Assembly (NCBI GenBank): GCA_963744575.1
Contig: CAVUUF010000013.1
Span: 123,381 to 187,380 of the forward strand
Source: Palsa-504 sp963744575
GTDB taxonomy: Bacteria; Actinomycetota; Actinomycetes; Streptosporangiales; Streptosporangiaceae
Direction: 5' to 3'
DNA length: 64,000 bases
The position numbers and the translations under genes were made by a program. Positions 17,056-25,793 of this stretch are shown piece by piece (within the stretch, counting starts at the first letter, position 1; each line of letters begins with the position of its first letter). The notes beneath the pieces were generated by a model. That model was given only the letters and a program-made list of their open reading frames with translations, ran no database searches and was not told the origin of the DNA.

Positions 17056-17940
17056 ATGCGCACCGCTCGCATCCTGTGCCTCTACCTGGCCATCGCGGTC
17101 GCCGCGATCCTCACCGCCTGCTCGGGATCTGAGACCGTCCCGCACCCGCCGGGGCCGCCGCACCAGGTCCCGGCCACCTACTACCTGGCGCTGGGCGACT
17201 CGCTGTCCCAGGGCGTCCAGCCCGACGCGGCCGGCGTCAGCGTGGAGACCGGCGACGGCTACCCCGATCAGGTCTACGCGATGCTGCACCGAACTCATCC
17301 CGGCCTCGAGCTGGTCAAGCTGGGCTGTCCGGGTGAGACCACCAGCACGATGATCGACGGCGGGATATGCCATTACCAGGGCGGGTCGCAGCTGGCCGCG
17401 GCGACCGCGTTCCTGCGGGCCCACCGCGGCCGGGTGCTCCTGGTCACCCTCGACATCGGCGCCAACGACCCGGAGGTGTGCGGCGGCCAGCCGGGCCTCA
17501 CCCAGCTGGCCAGGTGCGCGGTCACCGGCATCCCGGCGGCCGTCGTCCACCTCGGCACGATCATGACGCGGCTGACCGCCGCCGCGGGGCCCGGCGTGCG
17601 CATCGTCGGGATGAACTACTACCTGCCCGCGCTGGCCGAATGGCGCGACGGCCTGCCGGGGCACCTGGTCGCCTGGACCGCGGAAAAGCTGGCCGCCACC
17701 TACAACCGGATGCTGGACCGGGTCTACACCAAGTCCGGCGCCCGGGTGGCGAACGTGTTCGGCGCCTTCGAGACCTCCGACTTCGCCGCGCCGAGTGGAG
17801 GCGACCCGCGCAACGTCGCCGTGCTGTGCCAGTGGACCTGGGCCTGCGCCGCCCCGCCCCGCGGCCCCAACCAGCACGCGAACCAGGCGGGCTACCAGGT
17901 CATCGCCCGTGCGTTCCGGCAAGCCTCCGGCCTGAACTGA
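17056..17940 (+). CDS. SGNH/GDSL-type lipoprotein hydrolase
   Basis: This is a 294-residue exported esterase/lipase-like protein. The signal peptide ends with the lipobox LTAC (Cys about residue 22), so it is probably membrane-anchored. The catalytic Ser block is YLALGDSLSQGV, the oxyanion Gly/Asn block is DIGANDPEV, and the C-terminal Asp/His block includes PNQHANQAGYQVIA. Relatives hydrolyse acyl esters on the cell surface. GGGAGG precedes the ATG at 17056. It stands alone between divergent and downstream genes. Confidence 0.9.
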   Translation: MRTARILCLYLAIAVAAILTACSGSETVPHPPGPPHQVPATYYLALGDSLSQGVQPDAAGVSVETGDGYPDQVYAMLHRTHPGLELVKLGCPGETTSTMIDGGICHYQGGSQLAAATAFLRAHRGRVLLVTLDIGANDPEVCGGQPGLTQLARCAVTGIPAAVVHLGTIMTRLTAAAGPGVRIVGMNYYLPALAEWRDGLPGHLVAWTAEKLAATYNRMLDRVYTKSGARVANVFGAFETSDFAAPSGGDPRNVAVLCQWTWACAAPPRGPNQHANQAGYQVIARAFRQASGLN

Positions 17941-17951
17941 GGCTTGCGATC

Positions 17952-17969
17952 TTGACACTGGTACCAGTG
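17952..17969. promoter_or_regulatory. TTGACA fused to a 14-bp perfect palindrome
   Basis: A consensus -35 (TTGACA, 17952-17957) overlaps the perfect palindrome CACTGGTACCAGTG (17956-17969). The site is 55 nt before the metallo-beta-lactamase fold gene. CTGGT/ACCAG half-sites resemble those of FadR-type GntR and related repressors. The -10 is not obvious. Control of the three-gene operon below is inferred. Confidence 0.55.
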
Positions 17970-18023
17970 CGACGGAGGCTGGCAACTGTGCATCTGACCG
18001 TCAACTGACCGCGGAGGTCCCCC

Positions 18024-18836
18024 ATGGCCGCAGGTACGACTGTCAGCATCCTTCCGTGCGGGGCGATGACCGCCGACCTCACCTGGCTCCTGCTGGCGCC
18101 CAACCGGGCGATACGCAACCGGCACAACAAGAACCTGCCAGCCGAATGGGTCGACGTGCCCACCCACGCCGTGCTGGTGGACACCCCCGAGGGCAAGCTG
18201 CTGTGGGACACCAGCTGCCCCAGAGACTGGGAGCAGCGCTGGGCCCCCACCGGCCTGCAGGACTTCTTCCCGTACGAGAAGGTGTCCGACGACGAGTACC
18301 TGGACTCGCGGCTCAAACAACTCGGCCTGGCCCCCGGCGACCTCGACTACGTCGTCCTGTCCCACCTGCACTTCGACCACGCCGGCAACGTCCAGCTGTT
18401 CAAGGAGACGAACGCGCGCCTGGTCTGCAGCGCCAAGGAGAAGGAATGGGCCTTCGGCTTCGACGGCCCGTTCAACGGCGCCCACCTCAAGGCCGACTAC
18501 GAGGGGCTTGACTTCGAGACCGTCGACGGGGACGCGGAGTTCCTGCCCGGGGTCAGCTTCATCCAGACCCCCGGGCACACGCCCGGCAGCATGTCGATGC
18601 GGGTCGACCTGCCCGAGACCGGCACGATGATCTTTACCGCCAACGCGGTCTACATGGGCGCCAGCTACGGCCCGCCCGTGGTGCCGGCCGCGATCGTCAA
18701 CAACCTGGAGCAGTTCTACTCGAGCGTGGAGAAGCTGCGCGGCATCGCGACCAAGGCCGACGCGACCATGGTGTTCGGGCACGACCCGGACCAGATCAAG
18801 CAGTTGCGTACCGCTCCGAACGGGAGCTATCGCTGA
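18024..18836 (+). CDS. Metallo-beta-lactamase fold hydrolase, N-acyl homoserine lactonase family
   Basis: This 270-residue protein has the metal-binding motif HLHFDHAGN (about residue 113). QTPGHTPGS supplies the next His, and GHDPDQ near the end supplies another ligand. The overall pattern (THAVLVDTPEGKLLWDTSCP) matches the AHL-lactonase-like branch rather than glyoxalase II. The actual substrate may be a lactone or thioester and is not proven. GGAGG precedes the ATG. The stop overlaps the next start by 1 nt (TGATG), so it is coupled to the hydroxyacid-oxoacid transhydrogenase, which suggests a 4-hydroxyacid or lactone pathway. Confidence 0.88.
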   Translation: MAAGTTVSILPCGAMTADLTWLLLAPNRAIRNRHNKNLPAEWVDVPTHAVLVDTPEGKLLWDTSCPRDWEQRWAPTGLQDFFPYEKVSDDEYLDSRLKQLGLAPGDLDYVVLSHLHFDHAGNVQLFKETNARLVCSAKEKEWAFGFDGPFNGAHLKADYEGLDFETVDGDAEFLPGVSFIQTPGHTPGSMSMRVDLPETGTMIFTANAVYMGASYGPPVVPAAIVNNLEQFYSSVEKLRGIATKADATMVFGHDPDQIKQLRTAPNGSYR

Positions 18837-20122
18837 TGACCCAGCCAGACCTCACCGAAGAGACCATCTTCACCTGGGGCGCGCCGCCGCTGAAGTTCGG
18901 TGCCGGGGCGGTCGACGAGATCGGCTTCGAGATGGCCCAGTTCGGGGCTAAGCGGGTGCTGATCCTGACCGACCCGCGGATCAACGAGCTCGGCATCCCG
19001 GCCCGCATCGCGGAGTCGCTGAGCAAGCACGGCATCACCTCGGAGATCTTCGACGGCGTGCACGTCGAGCCCACCGACGACAGCATGGACAAGGCGGCCG
19101 GCTACGCCCGCGAGCAGGGCCCGTGGGACGGCTTCGTGGCGGTGGGCGGCGGCTCGTCCATCGACACGGCCAAGGCGGTGAACCTGCTGACCACCGACGA
19201 GGGCTCGCTGATGGACTACATCAACAAGCCGATCGGCGGCGGCCGCGCCCCCACCCGCCAGCTCAAGCCGCTGATCGCGGTCCCGACCACGGCCGGGACC
19301 GGCTCGGAGAGCACCGCGATGTGCGTGCTCGACGTGCTGTCGATGCGGGTCAAGACCGGCATCAGCCACTGGCGGCTGCGCCCCACCCTGGCCGTGATCG
19401 ACCCGCTGCTGGCGCTGACCATCCCGCCCGAGGTCACCGCCTCGGCCGGGATGGACATCGTGTGCCACGCGCTGGAGTCCTACACCGCCCGCTGGTACAC
19501 CACGTTCGACCGCAAGCAGCCAGAGCAGCGGGTCACCTACTGCGGCTCCAACCCGGTCTCCGACCTGTGGTGCGAGAAGGCGCTCTCGCTGCTGGCCGAG
19601 TCGTTCCGGACCGCGTTCCGCGCCGGAGACAACCTCCAGGCGCGCAGCAACATGATGCTGGCGGCGACGTTCGCGGGCATGGGATTCGGCAACTCCGGCG
19701 TGCACATCCCGCACGCCAACGCCTACCCGATCGCGGGCATGGTCAAGGACTACCGGCCCCCGAACTACCCGCAGTCCGAGCCGATGGTCCCGCACGGGAT
19801 GTCGGTGTCGCTGACCGCCCCGGAGGCGTTCCGGTTCAGCTTCCCCAGCGCGCCCGAACGGCACCTGAAGGCCGCCGCCATGCTGGCGCCGGACCAGGAC
19901 AAGCTGAACGACCCGGGCGAGCAGCTTTCGTCCGTCGTGGTCGACCTGATGCGCGACATCGAGATCCCGAACGGCATCGGGGCCGTCGGCTACACCGAGG
20001 CGGACATCCCCAACCTGGTCCCCGGCACGATGAAGCAGCAGCGCCTGCTGGCCACCTGCCCCCGCCCGGTCGACGAGGAGGACATCGCGGGGATCTTCGC
20101 CAGGTCCATAGAGAACTGGTGA
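18836..20122 (+). CDS. Hydroxyacid-oxoacid transhydrogenase-like iron-containing alcohol dehydrogenase
   Basis: This 428-residue enzyme belongs to the iron-dependent alcohol dehydrogenase superfamily. The nucleotide-binding block is DGFVAVGGGSSIDTAKAVNLL (about residues 97-117). PLIAVPTTAGTGSE and the metal-site residues in MDIVCHALESY and the His-rich VHIPHANAYPIAG and VPHGMSVSL are present. The length and TIFTWGAPPLKFGAGAVDEIG start match the ADHFE1-type family, which oxidises 4-hydroxybutyrate-like hydroxyacids with a 2-oxoacid as acceptor. Neighbouring lactonase-like and FmdB genes are consistent with hydroxyacid catabolism. Plain alcohol dehydrogenase activity remains possible. Confidence 0.87.
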   Translation: MTQPDLTEETIFTWGAPPLKFGAGAVDEIGFEMAQFGAKRVLILTDPRINELGIPARIAESLSKHGITSEIFDGVHVEPTDDSMDKAAGYAREQGPWDGFVAVGGGSSIDTAKAVNLLTTDEGSLMDYINKPIGGGRAPTRQLKPLIAVPTTAGTGSESTAMCVLDVLSMRVKTGISHWRLRPTLAVIDPLLALTIPPEVTASAGMDIVCHALESYTARWYTTFDRKQPEQRVTYCGSNPVSDLWCEKALSLLAESFRTAFRAGDNLQARSNMMLAATFAGMGFGNSGVHIPHANAYPIAGMVKDYRPPNYPQSEPMVPHGMSVSLTAPEAFRFSFPSAPERHLKAAAMLAPDQDKLNDPGEQLSSVVVDLMRDIEIPNGIGAVGYTEADIPNLVPGTMKQQRLLATCPRPVDEEDIAGIFARSIENW

Positions 20123-20145
20123 ACTTTGGAGGGGTTGAAGGGACG

Positions 20146-20508
20146 ATGCCGCTGTACGACTACTGCTGCCCGCAGGGGCACGTGTTCGAGCAGATGGCCA
20201 CGATCGCCGACCGGGCCCGGCAGCCCTGCCCGGCCTGCGGCGAAACTGGCGAGAAGATCCCGTCCCGGATAACGCTGGGCGGCCACGCCGGCCCCGGTCC
20301 GTCGAAGGAGCAGATGCCGCAGACCTGGCGGGGCACCCACCAGGGGAACCCCGAGTACCTCGGCCAGCTGCGCCAGCAGTGGAGCGCCCGGCAGAAGCTC
20401 GAGGAGAAGTACCCCGAACTGCGCGGCGACCAGCGGCCCGTGCTGGCCCACGAGGGCCGTTATCACGCCAAGCCGCTGCGCGCCGGCGACCCGCCCGCCA
20501 GCCCCTAG
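20146..20508 (+). CDS. FmdB-family zinc ribbon protein
   Basis: This 120-residue protein begins MPLYDYCCPQGHVFEQMATI and continues RQPCPACG, the CxxxH/CxxC zinc ribbon of the FmdB family. The remainder is charged and lacks other motifs. FmdB proteins are thought to regulate or assist metabolic enzymes, but their mechanism is not clear. GAAGGGA precedes the ATG. It is 23 nt after the transhydrogenase stop and probably the third gene of the operon. Confidence 0.85.
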   Translation: MPLYDYCCPQGHVFEQMATIADRARQPCPACGETGEKIPSRITLGGHAGPGPSKEQMPQTWRGTHQGNPEYLGQLRQQWSARQKLEEKYPELRGDQRPVLAHEGRYHAKPLRAGDPPASP

Positions 20509-20516
20509 GGACCTCC

Positions 20517-20564
20517 ATGTCAATCTACGACGAGAAGCCCTGGCTAACCCGCCCGCCCGGGTAA
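20517..20564 (+). pseudogene. 5' stub of a probable acyl-CoA synthetase
   Basis: After the FmdB gene an ATG at 20517 opens MSIYDEKPWLTR and ends after 15 codons. The sequence resembles the first residues of AMP-dependent acyl-CoA synthetases, which often start with such a YDEKPWL segment. The frame then runs into the 3' end of the opposing carboxylase gene. This suggests that a deletion removed the body of the gene. The identification rests on about 12 residues and is tentative. Confidence 0.4.
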
Positions 20565-22435
20565 GCACGCCGACCAGGACGGCGCGGGTGTCGGCCGGGT
20601 CGACCACGTCGTCGATCTCCAGTGCCATCGCGGCGCTGAGCGCCTTGCCCCGGGCGTACTGCTCGGCCACCAGTTCCTCGTACCGCGCCTGGCGGGCCGC
20701 GGGGTCCGCGATCGCCTCGAGTTCGGAGCGGTAGCCGAGCCGCACCGCGCCCTCCAGGCCCATGCCGCCGAACTCGCCGCTGCCTCGTCCGGAACGAGCA
20801 AGTCCACCACTCCGTTCGGCACCTGGATCGACATCGGTCCAACCTCGTCCGGCGCGACGACGCCGAGCCCGCCGCCCTCGATCATCGCCGGCCCGCCCAT
20901 GCCCAGGCTGGCCTCTTGTGTCGCGATGATCACGTCGCAGGCGCCGGCCAGCGCCGCGTTGCCCGCGAAGCAGTAACCCGACACCACGGCCACCAGCGGC
21001 ACCCGGCCGGATAGCCCGGCGGTCAGCCGGAACGTGGGCACGTCCAGGCCGGCCACTGAGGTGGTGTCGGTGTCGCCGGGGCGGCCGCCGCCGCCCTCGG
21101 CGAACATGACCACCGGCAGCCGCTCGCGGCCCGCCAGCTCGAGCAGCCGGTCGGTCTTGCGGTGGTTCATGTAGCCCTGGGTGCCGGCCAGCACGCCGTA
21201 GTCGTAGGACATCACCGCGACCGGCCGGCCGTCGACCGTCCCGGTGCCCAGCACCAGGCCGTCACCTTGGCCAGCAGCGAGTCGTAGCGCGGGCTGACGG
21301 TGTAGCCGGGGTAGCCTGCCGTGTCCACGCGCACGCCGCGGCCGGCCGGCGGCTGGAACCGGCTCAGCGTGCCACCGCCGGGCCGGACCGTGCCGTCCGG
21401 CTGCAGCGTCTCGGCGTTGACCCGGGCCTGGATCGCGGCGCCGCGCGGCGCCGCGGCCAGGGCAGCGTCGAGCCCCAGGGCCCCGAGGGCCGCCCCGTCG
21501 GCCACCCGCAGCCCGAGCTCCACCAGGTCAAGCCCGGTGACCTGTTCGGTGACCGTATGCTCGACCTGCAGCCGGGGGTTGACCTCGAGCAGCGCGATCA
21601 CCATCTCGTCCTCGACCAGGAACTCCACGGTGGCCAGCCCGGCGTACCGGACCGAGCCGGCCAGTGCCCGCGCGGCCTCGGCCAGCCGCGTGCGGACCGG
21701 CTCGCCGACCGCGGCGGGGGCGATCTCGACCAGCTTCTGCCGCCGTCGCTGCAGGCTGCAGTCGCGGTCGCCGAGCACCGCCACCGCGCCGGTGCCGTCG
21801 CCGATGACCTGCACCTCGACGTGCCGGGCCCGGGTCAGTAGCCGCTCGACGTACACCCGGCCGTCGCCGAAGGCCGCCTGCGCCTCGGATGCACAGCGGC
21901 GCATGGCCCCGATGAGTTCGGCCTCGCGGGTCACCGGTCGCAGGCCGCGGCCGCCACCGCCGGCCACCGCCTTGACCATGACCGCGCCGTGCTCGCGCAG
22001 CAGGGCCCGCGCCTGCTCCGGCGGCGGGTCGACGCCGGTCGCAGGCAGCACGGGCACCCCGAGCTCGCACGCCCGGGCCCGGGTCGCGGCCTTGTCGCCG
22101 AACAGCGCGAGCGTCTCAGGTCCCGGCCCGGCGAAGCGCACCCCGGCCTCGGCGCAGCGCGCGGCCAGCCGCGGCTGCTCGGAGCCGAAGCCGTACCCGG
22201 GATGCAGCATGTCGCAGCCCGCGGTGGTGGCCGCGGTCACCACCGCGTCGATGTCGAGGTAGGCCGCGGCTCCGGTTCCCGGCAGCTCGACCGCGGTGCC
22301 GGCCCGGCGGACGTGGCCGCAGCCGGCGTCGTCGGCCGGGTAGACCGCAACCGTCTCGACCCCGAGCACCGACGCCGTGGCCAAGATGCGGACGGCGATC
22401 TCGCCTCGGTTGGCCACCAGCAGCCGCTTGATCAT
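20555..22435 (-). pseudogene. Fused acyl-CoA carboxylase (BC-BCCP-CT), with two internal deletions
   Basis: The 5' part encodes a good biotin carboxylase: MIKRLLVANRGEIAVRIL, the ATP-grasp loop VKAVAGGGGRG, and EVNPRLQVEHTVTE. It stops at YDSLLAKVT, where biotin carboxylase should continue. The next bases are in another frame and already encode carboxyltransferase (DGLVLGTGTVDGRPVAVMSYDYGV ... GGPAMIEGGGLG ... NGVVDLLVPDEAAA). A second jump joins this directly to GEFGGMGLEGAVRLGYRSELEAIADPA in a third frame. Lost are the biotin carboxylase end, the biotinyl domain and the middle of carboxyltransferase. The 3' end is also cut, near 20555. The start overlaps the TMEM175 stop by 4 nt. The intact ancestor would have been well over 1000 residues. 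Confidence 0.85.
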
Positions 22436-23097
22436 CGCCACCGCCACCGGCGATGCGGGAGGAAGCGGGCGGACAGGCGCCGGAACGGGATGATGTAGTA
22501 CAGCGCGATGGCCAGGTACCCGGCCACGGCGATGACCGGGAGGAAGAGCCCCGCGGCGATCAGGACCAGGTAGCCCGCCAGGCCCGGGCTGAGCCGTTGG
22601 GTCAGCAGCTGGATCTCCTCATCGCCCAGGTCGGGCCGCACCAGGCGGGCCCGGACCGCATAGCGCCACAGCACCCACAGCATCAGCGAGGCCAGCAGCA
22701 GGGTGAGGCCGTAGAAGGTGACCGCCACACGCTCTGCGCTGTCGTGGTCGATGTACTCCGCGAACAGCCGGGTAGGGAACGGCAGGAACGAGATGATGAG
22801 CAGCAGCAGCAGGTTCAGGCGCACGAACGCGGCGTCGGCGCGGTCCAGGTACTCGGTGATCGCATTGTGCCCGAGCCAGGCCGCGCCGATGGTCGAGAAG
22901 CTGGTCACGTAGGCCAGGTACGAGGGCCCCTGGTCGGCGATCGAGCGGAGCAGATGCTTCCCGGCGTCGCCCGCGACGGCGATGTCCAGGACCAGCAAGG
23001 TGACGGCGATGGCGAACACGCCGTCGCTGAAGGCTTCCAGCCGCCCGGTCGAGAACCCCGGGCGCCGCGGCTCTGGCTGCGGTTCCGTAGCGCTCAT
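22432..23097 (-). CDS. TMEM175-family potassium channel-like protein
   Basis: This 221-residue membrane protein contains the family motif FSDGVFAIAVTLLVLDI (residues about 23-39) and several further hydrophobic segments, matching the single-repeat DUF1211/TMEM175 bacterial channels. These form tetrameric potassium channels. The ATG at 23097 lies just downstream of an RHH-regulator remnant, and the stop overlaps the decayed carboxylase start (ATGA). It appears intact, unlike its neighbours. Confidence 0.9.
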   Translation of the reverse strand: MSATEPQPEPRRPGFSTGRLEAFSDGVFAIAVTLLVLDIAVAGDAGKHLLRSIADQGPSYLAYVTSFSTIGAAWLGHNAITEYLDRADAAFVRLNLLLLLIISFLPFPTRLFAEYIDHDSAERVAVTFYGLTLLLASLMLWVLWRYAVRARLVRPDLGDEEIQLLTQRLSPGLAGYLVLIAAGLFLPVIAVAGYLAIALYYIIPFRRLSARFLPHRRWRWR

Positions 23098-23173
23098 CGC
23101 CCGACTGTAGTACCAGCCCGCCCGGTCTTGCTGGCTCCGGGGGCCGGCCTGGCCTGGGCATCTGGCCGGCCAG

Positions 23174-23281
23174 GCCGGGCAGCCGTCCCGCCTCGGCCAG
23201 CGTCCGGCGCAGCAGGAACTCGATCTGGGCGCTGGTGCTGCGCAGCTCGTCGGCGGCCCACCGGGCGTTCTTCCCGCTGAT
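23174..23281 (-). pseudogene. Ribbon-helix-helix (Arc-like) DNA-binding protein remnant
   Basis: On the minus strand this stretch encodes SGKNARWAADELRST followed by SAQIEFLLRRTLAEAGRLP. This is the pattern of small Arc-type ribbon-helix-helix proteins: a short strand and then a conserved IEFLLRRTL helix. The start codon position coincides with the junction to the ABC permease tail on the other strand, and no stop appears where the small protein should end. It is therefore read as a remnant. Confidence 0.45.
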
Positions 23282-23486
23282 GTTCTTCGCGGGCCTGTGG
23301 CTGCCGCGGGCGCTCATGCCCAGCGTGCTCCAGGACATCAGCAACTTCACCCCGCTCGGCGCGGCGGTACAGGCCATCCAGGACGCGATGGTGCAGGGGT
23401 TCCCGCCGCTCGCGCCGCTGCTCGTGCTGGTGGGGTACGGGGCGGTGTTCGGCTTCCTGGCCCGGCGCTTCTTCCGGTGGGAGTAG
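23280..23486 (+). pseudogene. ABC-2 type permease, C-terminal fragment only
   Basis: The frame encodes FFAGLWLPRALMPSVLQDIS, NFTPLGAAVQAIQDAMVQG and a last membrane segment ending FGFLARRFFRWE. This is the usual C-terminus of an ABC-2 permease, including the FTPLGAA-type loop. The N-terminal five segments and any ATP-binding partner are absent. The fragment begins exactly where it abuts the RHH remnant, so a deletion is the likely cause. Confidence 0.75.
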
Positions 23487-23511
23487 CGGTCGTAGCTGAG
23501 CAGCGGGGCGC

Positions 23512-23517
23512 TACCAT
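23512..23517 (+). promoter_or_regulatory. -10 element TACCAT, 6 nt before GTG (leaderless start)
   Basis: TACCAT is followed by 6 nt and the GTG at 23524. There is no ribosome-binding site. This fits leaderless initiation. Confidence 0.45.
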
Positions 23518-23523
23518 CTCATC

Positions 23524-24237
23524 GTGTCCTCACGAGTCGAGAAAGTCGCCACACCCGACGGATCGTTCGACCTGACGGTCTGGTGGCCCGAGGCCGGGCA
23601 CGGTCCCGGCATCCTGCTGATCCAGGAGATCTTCGGCGTGGGGGATTACATCCACGCCGTGGCCGAGGACCTCACCGCACTCGGCTACGTGGTCGCGGCG
23701 CCCGACCTGTTCTGGCGGATCAAGCCGGGACACCAGGCCGCCCACGACGAGCCGGGCGCGGCGGAGTCGCTGGCCCTGGTGCAACGATTCGACGCTGAAC
23801 GAGGCGTGGACGACGCGAGGCTCGCGCTGGACCGCCTCGCGGCGCTGCCGGAAGTCCGAGGTGGCCTGGGCGTCGTCGGGTTCTGCCTCGGCGGCTCGAT
23901 CGCCTACTTCCTCGCCGCCCGCGCCGACCTCGACGCCGTGGTCTCGTTCTACGGCTCGGCGGTGCCGGGGCACACGGAGCTGCTCGCCCAGATCAGCGCC
24001 CCAATCCAGTTCCACTTCGGCGGCTCCGACTCCTACATACCGCGGGATCAGGTGGCGCAGGTGGAGGAGGCCGCCCGCGGCCGCGACAACGCGGAGATCC
24101 ACGTCGAGGAGGACGCCGGGCACGCCTTCCACAACAGGAAGGCGCCCATGTTCCACCAGCCCGAGCCCGCGGCCCGCGCCTGGCAGCGCACCGAGGACTT
24201 CCTGGCCCGCCACCTTCCCGCCCATCGCCCCCGCTAG
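23524..24237 (+). CDS. Dienelactone hydrolase family protein
   Basis: This 237-residue alpha/beta hydrolase has the nucleophile in GVVGFCLGGSIAY (Cys about residue 122), which marks the dienelactone hydrolase family. The acid residue is in HFGGSDSYIP, and the His in AGHAFHN. Early residues (GILLIQEIFGVGDYIHAVAEDLTALGYVVAAPDLFWR) also match. The family opens lactone rings in aromatic degradation, but many members act on other esters, and no aromatic pathway genes are adjacent. The GTG start lacks a ribosome site and is probably leaderless. Confidence 0.9.
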   Translation: MSSRVEKVATPDGSFDLTVWWPEAGHGPGILLIQEIFGVGDYIHAVAEDLTALGYVVAAPDLFWRIKPGHQAAHDEPGAAESLALVQRFDAERGVDDARLALDRLAALPEVRGGLGVVGFCLGGSIAYFLAARADLDAVVSFYGSAVPGHTELLAQISAPIQFHFGGSDSYIPRDQVAQVEEAARGRDNAEIHVEEDAGHAFHNRKAPMFHQPEPAARAWQRTEDFLARHLPAHRPR

Positions 24238-24366
24238 CCGGCCGGGCCTCCACCTAGGGGGTCGCCGCCCTCGGTGCGGGCGTTGTGCCGCAGCAGGCAT
24301 GCGTGCTCGTCTGCTGGAAATGCTTACCTACTGCCGGGCTACCGGGTTCGTGCCAGGAGGATCGCC

Positions 24367-25590
24367 GTGGTTGACAGCTTCGATGCGGTGGTGGTCGGTG
24401 CCGGGCCGGCCGGCAGCATCGCCGCATTGGTGCTCGCCCGGTCCGGTGCGCGGGTGGCGCTCGCCGACAAGGCGGCCTTCCCGCGCGACAAGGCGTGCGG
24501 GGACCTGGTGGGGCCTCGCGGGGTGCAGGTTCTGGCGGATCTGGGGCTCCGCGCCCCCGACGCCGGGCGGGGCTCTGACCTGCTCGCGGTCGGCCCTTCC
24601 GGCCGGCGCAGCCGCCTGCCTGCCTTCACCGGGCGCAGCTACCCCGGTCACGGGATCATCGTGCCGCGGCTCGCGCTTGACCACGCGCTGCGCGAAGCCG
24701 CCGTGGCGGCCGGCGCGGTCCCGGTACGAGCGCGGATCACCGCGGTCGAGGCGGGTGCCGACGGCAGGGTGGATGCCGTCATCTCCAGCGACCGGCAGCG
24801 CCTGGCGGGGGAGGTGATCATCGCCGCGGACGGGGCGCTGAGCCCGGTCGCCCGGCTGGCCGGGATGCTCGACCCGGCGACGGCGCTGTGGGGTTTCGCG
24901 ATCCGTGCGTATGTCCCGGCGGAGGTTCCGCTGCCGCTGCTGGTTCTGCTCGACGCCAGCCCGTGGTGTATCTACCCGGGGTACGGCTGGCTGTTCCCCG
25001 GTGCGGATGGCCAGGCGAACGTGGGCATCGGGGTCGGCCTTGGCCGCGGCCGCGGGCAGGCGTCGCTGCGCGGCGATCTGGCCCGGCTGGTCGCGCTGCT
25101 CGGCCAGCGTGGTGACCTGAGTGGCGACGCGCGGCCGGGGCCGGTCATGGGCGGATGGCTGCGCATGGGCGGCACCGGCACCCCGCCTGCCGCCGGTAAC
25201 GTGCTGCTGGCCGGAGACGCGGCGGGATTGATAAACCCCCTGCAGGGCGAGGGCATCGGCCCGGCCATGGTCAGCGCCAGGCTGGCCGCCGAGGCCGTGC
25301 TCGCCGGCCCGGCCCGGGCGGCCGCTGCGTACACCGAGGCGATCGAGGCGACGTTCGGGCAGTACATGGCAGGCGCGTCGGCATTGCAGAGCGCGCTGCT
25401 GCGCAGGCCGAGGGCCGCGTCGGCGGCTACCCGCCTGCTCACCGCCCCGGCCGTGCGGCGCGTTGTCGCGGGCACCTGGTCGATCTACTGGAATGGTCTG
25501 GCGGACGGCGCCCGCCCCCGCCCTTCCGCCTGGACCGCGCGCGCCGTACAGGTTGTGGCGGGCCGCCTCGCCGGCCAGCCGGACTACTGA
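24367..25590 (+). CDS. Geranylgeranyl reductase-like FAD-dependent oxidoreductase
   Basis: This is a 407-residue flavoprotein. The FAD-binding Rossmann motif is DAVVVGAGPAGSIAALVLARSGARVAL near the N-terminus. FPRDKACGDLVGPRGV is the typical geranylgeranyl-reductase family segment. GNVLLAGDAAGLINPLQGEGIGPAMVSA binds FAD pyrophosphate. Relatives saturate isoprenoid chains such as menaquinone or lipid side chains. The GTG at 24367 follows AGGAGG at 6 nt, a strong ribosome site. No terpenoid genes are next to it, so the substrate is open. Confidence 0.88.
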   Translation: MVDSFDAVVVGAGPAGSIAALVLARSGARVALADKAAFPRDKACGDLVGPRGVQVLADLGLRAPDAGRGSDLLAVGPSGRRSRLPAFTGRSYPGHGIIVPRLALDHALREAAVAAGAVPVRARITAVEAGADGRVDAVISSDRQRLAGEVIIAADGALSPVARLAGMLDPATALWGFAIRAYVPAEVPLPLLVLLDASPWCIYPGYGWLFPGADGQANVGIGVGLGRGRGQASLRGDLARLVALLGQRGDLSGDARPGPVMGGWLRMGGTGTPPAAGNVLLAGDAAGLINPLQGEGIGPAMVSARLAAEAVLAGPARAAAAYTEAIEATFGQYMAGASALQSALLRRPRAASAATRLLTAPAVRRVVAGTWSIYWNGLADGARPRPSAWTARAVQVVAGRLAGQPDY

Positions 25591-25793
25591 TCCTCACTGC
25601 CACTGGCCCGCGAGGTGCACGGTGACGGCGAGCATGATGCCGGAGCCGAAGACGCACGCCGGCCGGTCTGTACAGCATCGATGTGGCAGCGATGCTGCCG
25701 GGGCCCCGCAGGAAGATAACCCGCAGGGTTCCCAGGGGAAGGATGCGCGCATCACCCGTCCCTGTTTTCACGGCCCGGATTGTCGTCTCGCAC

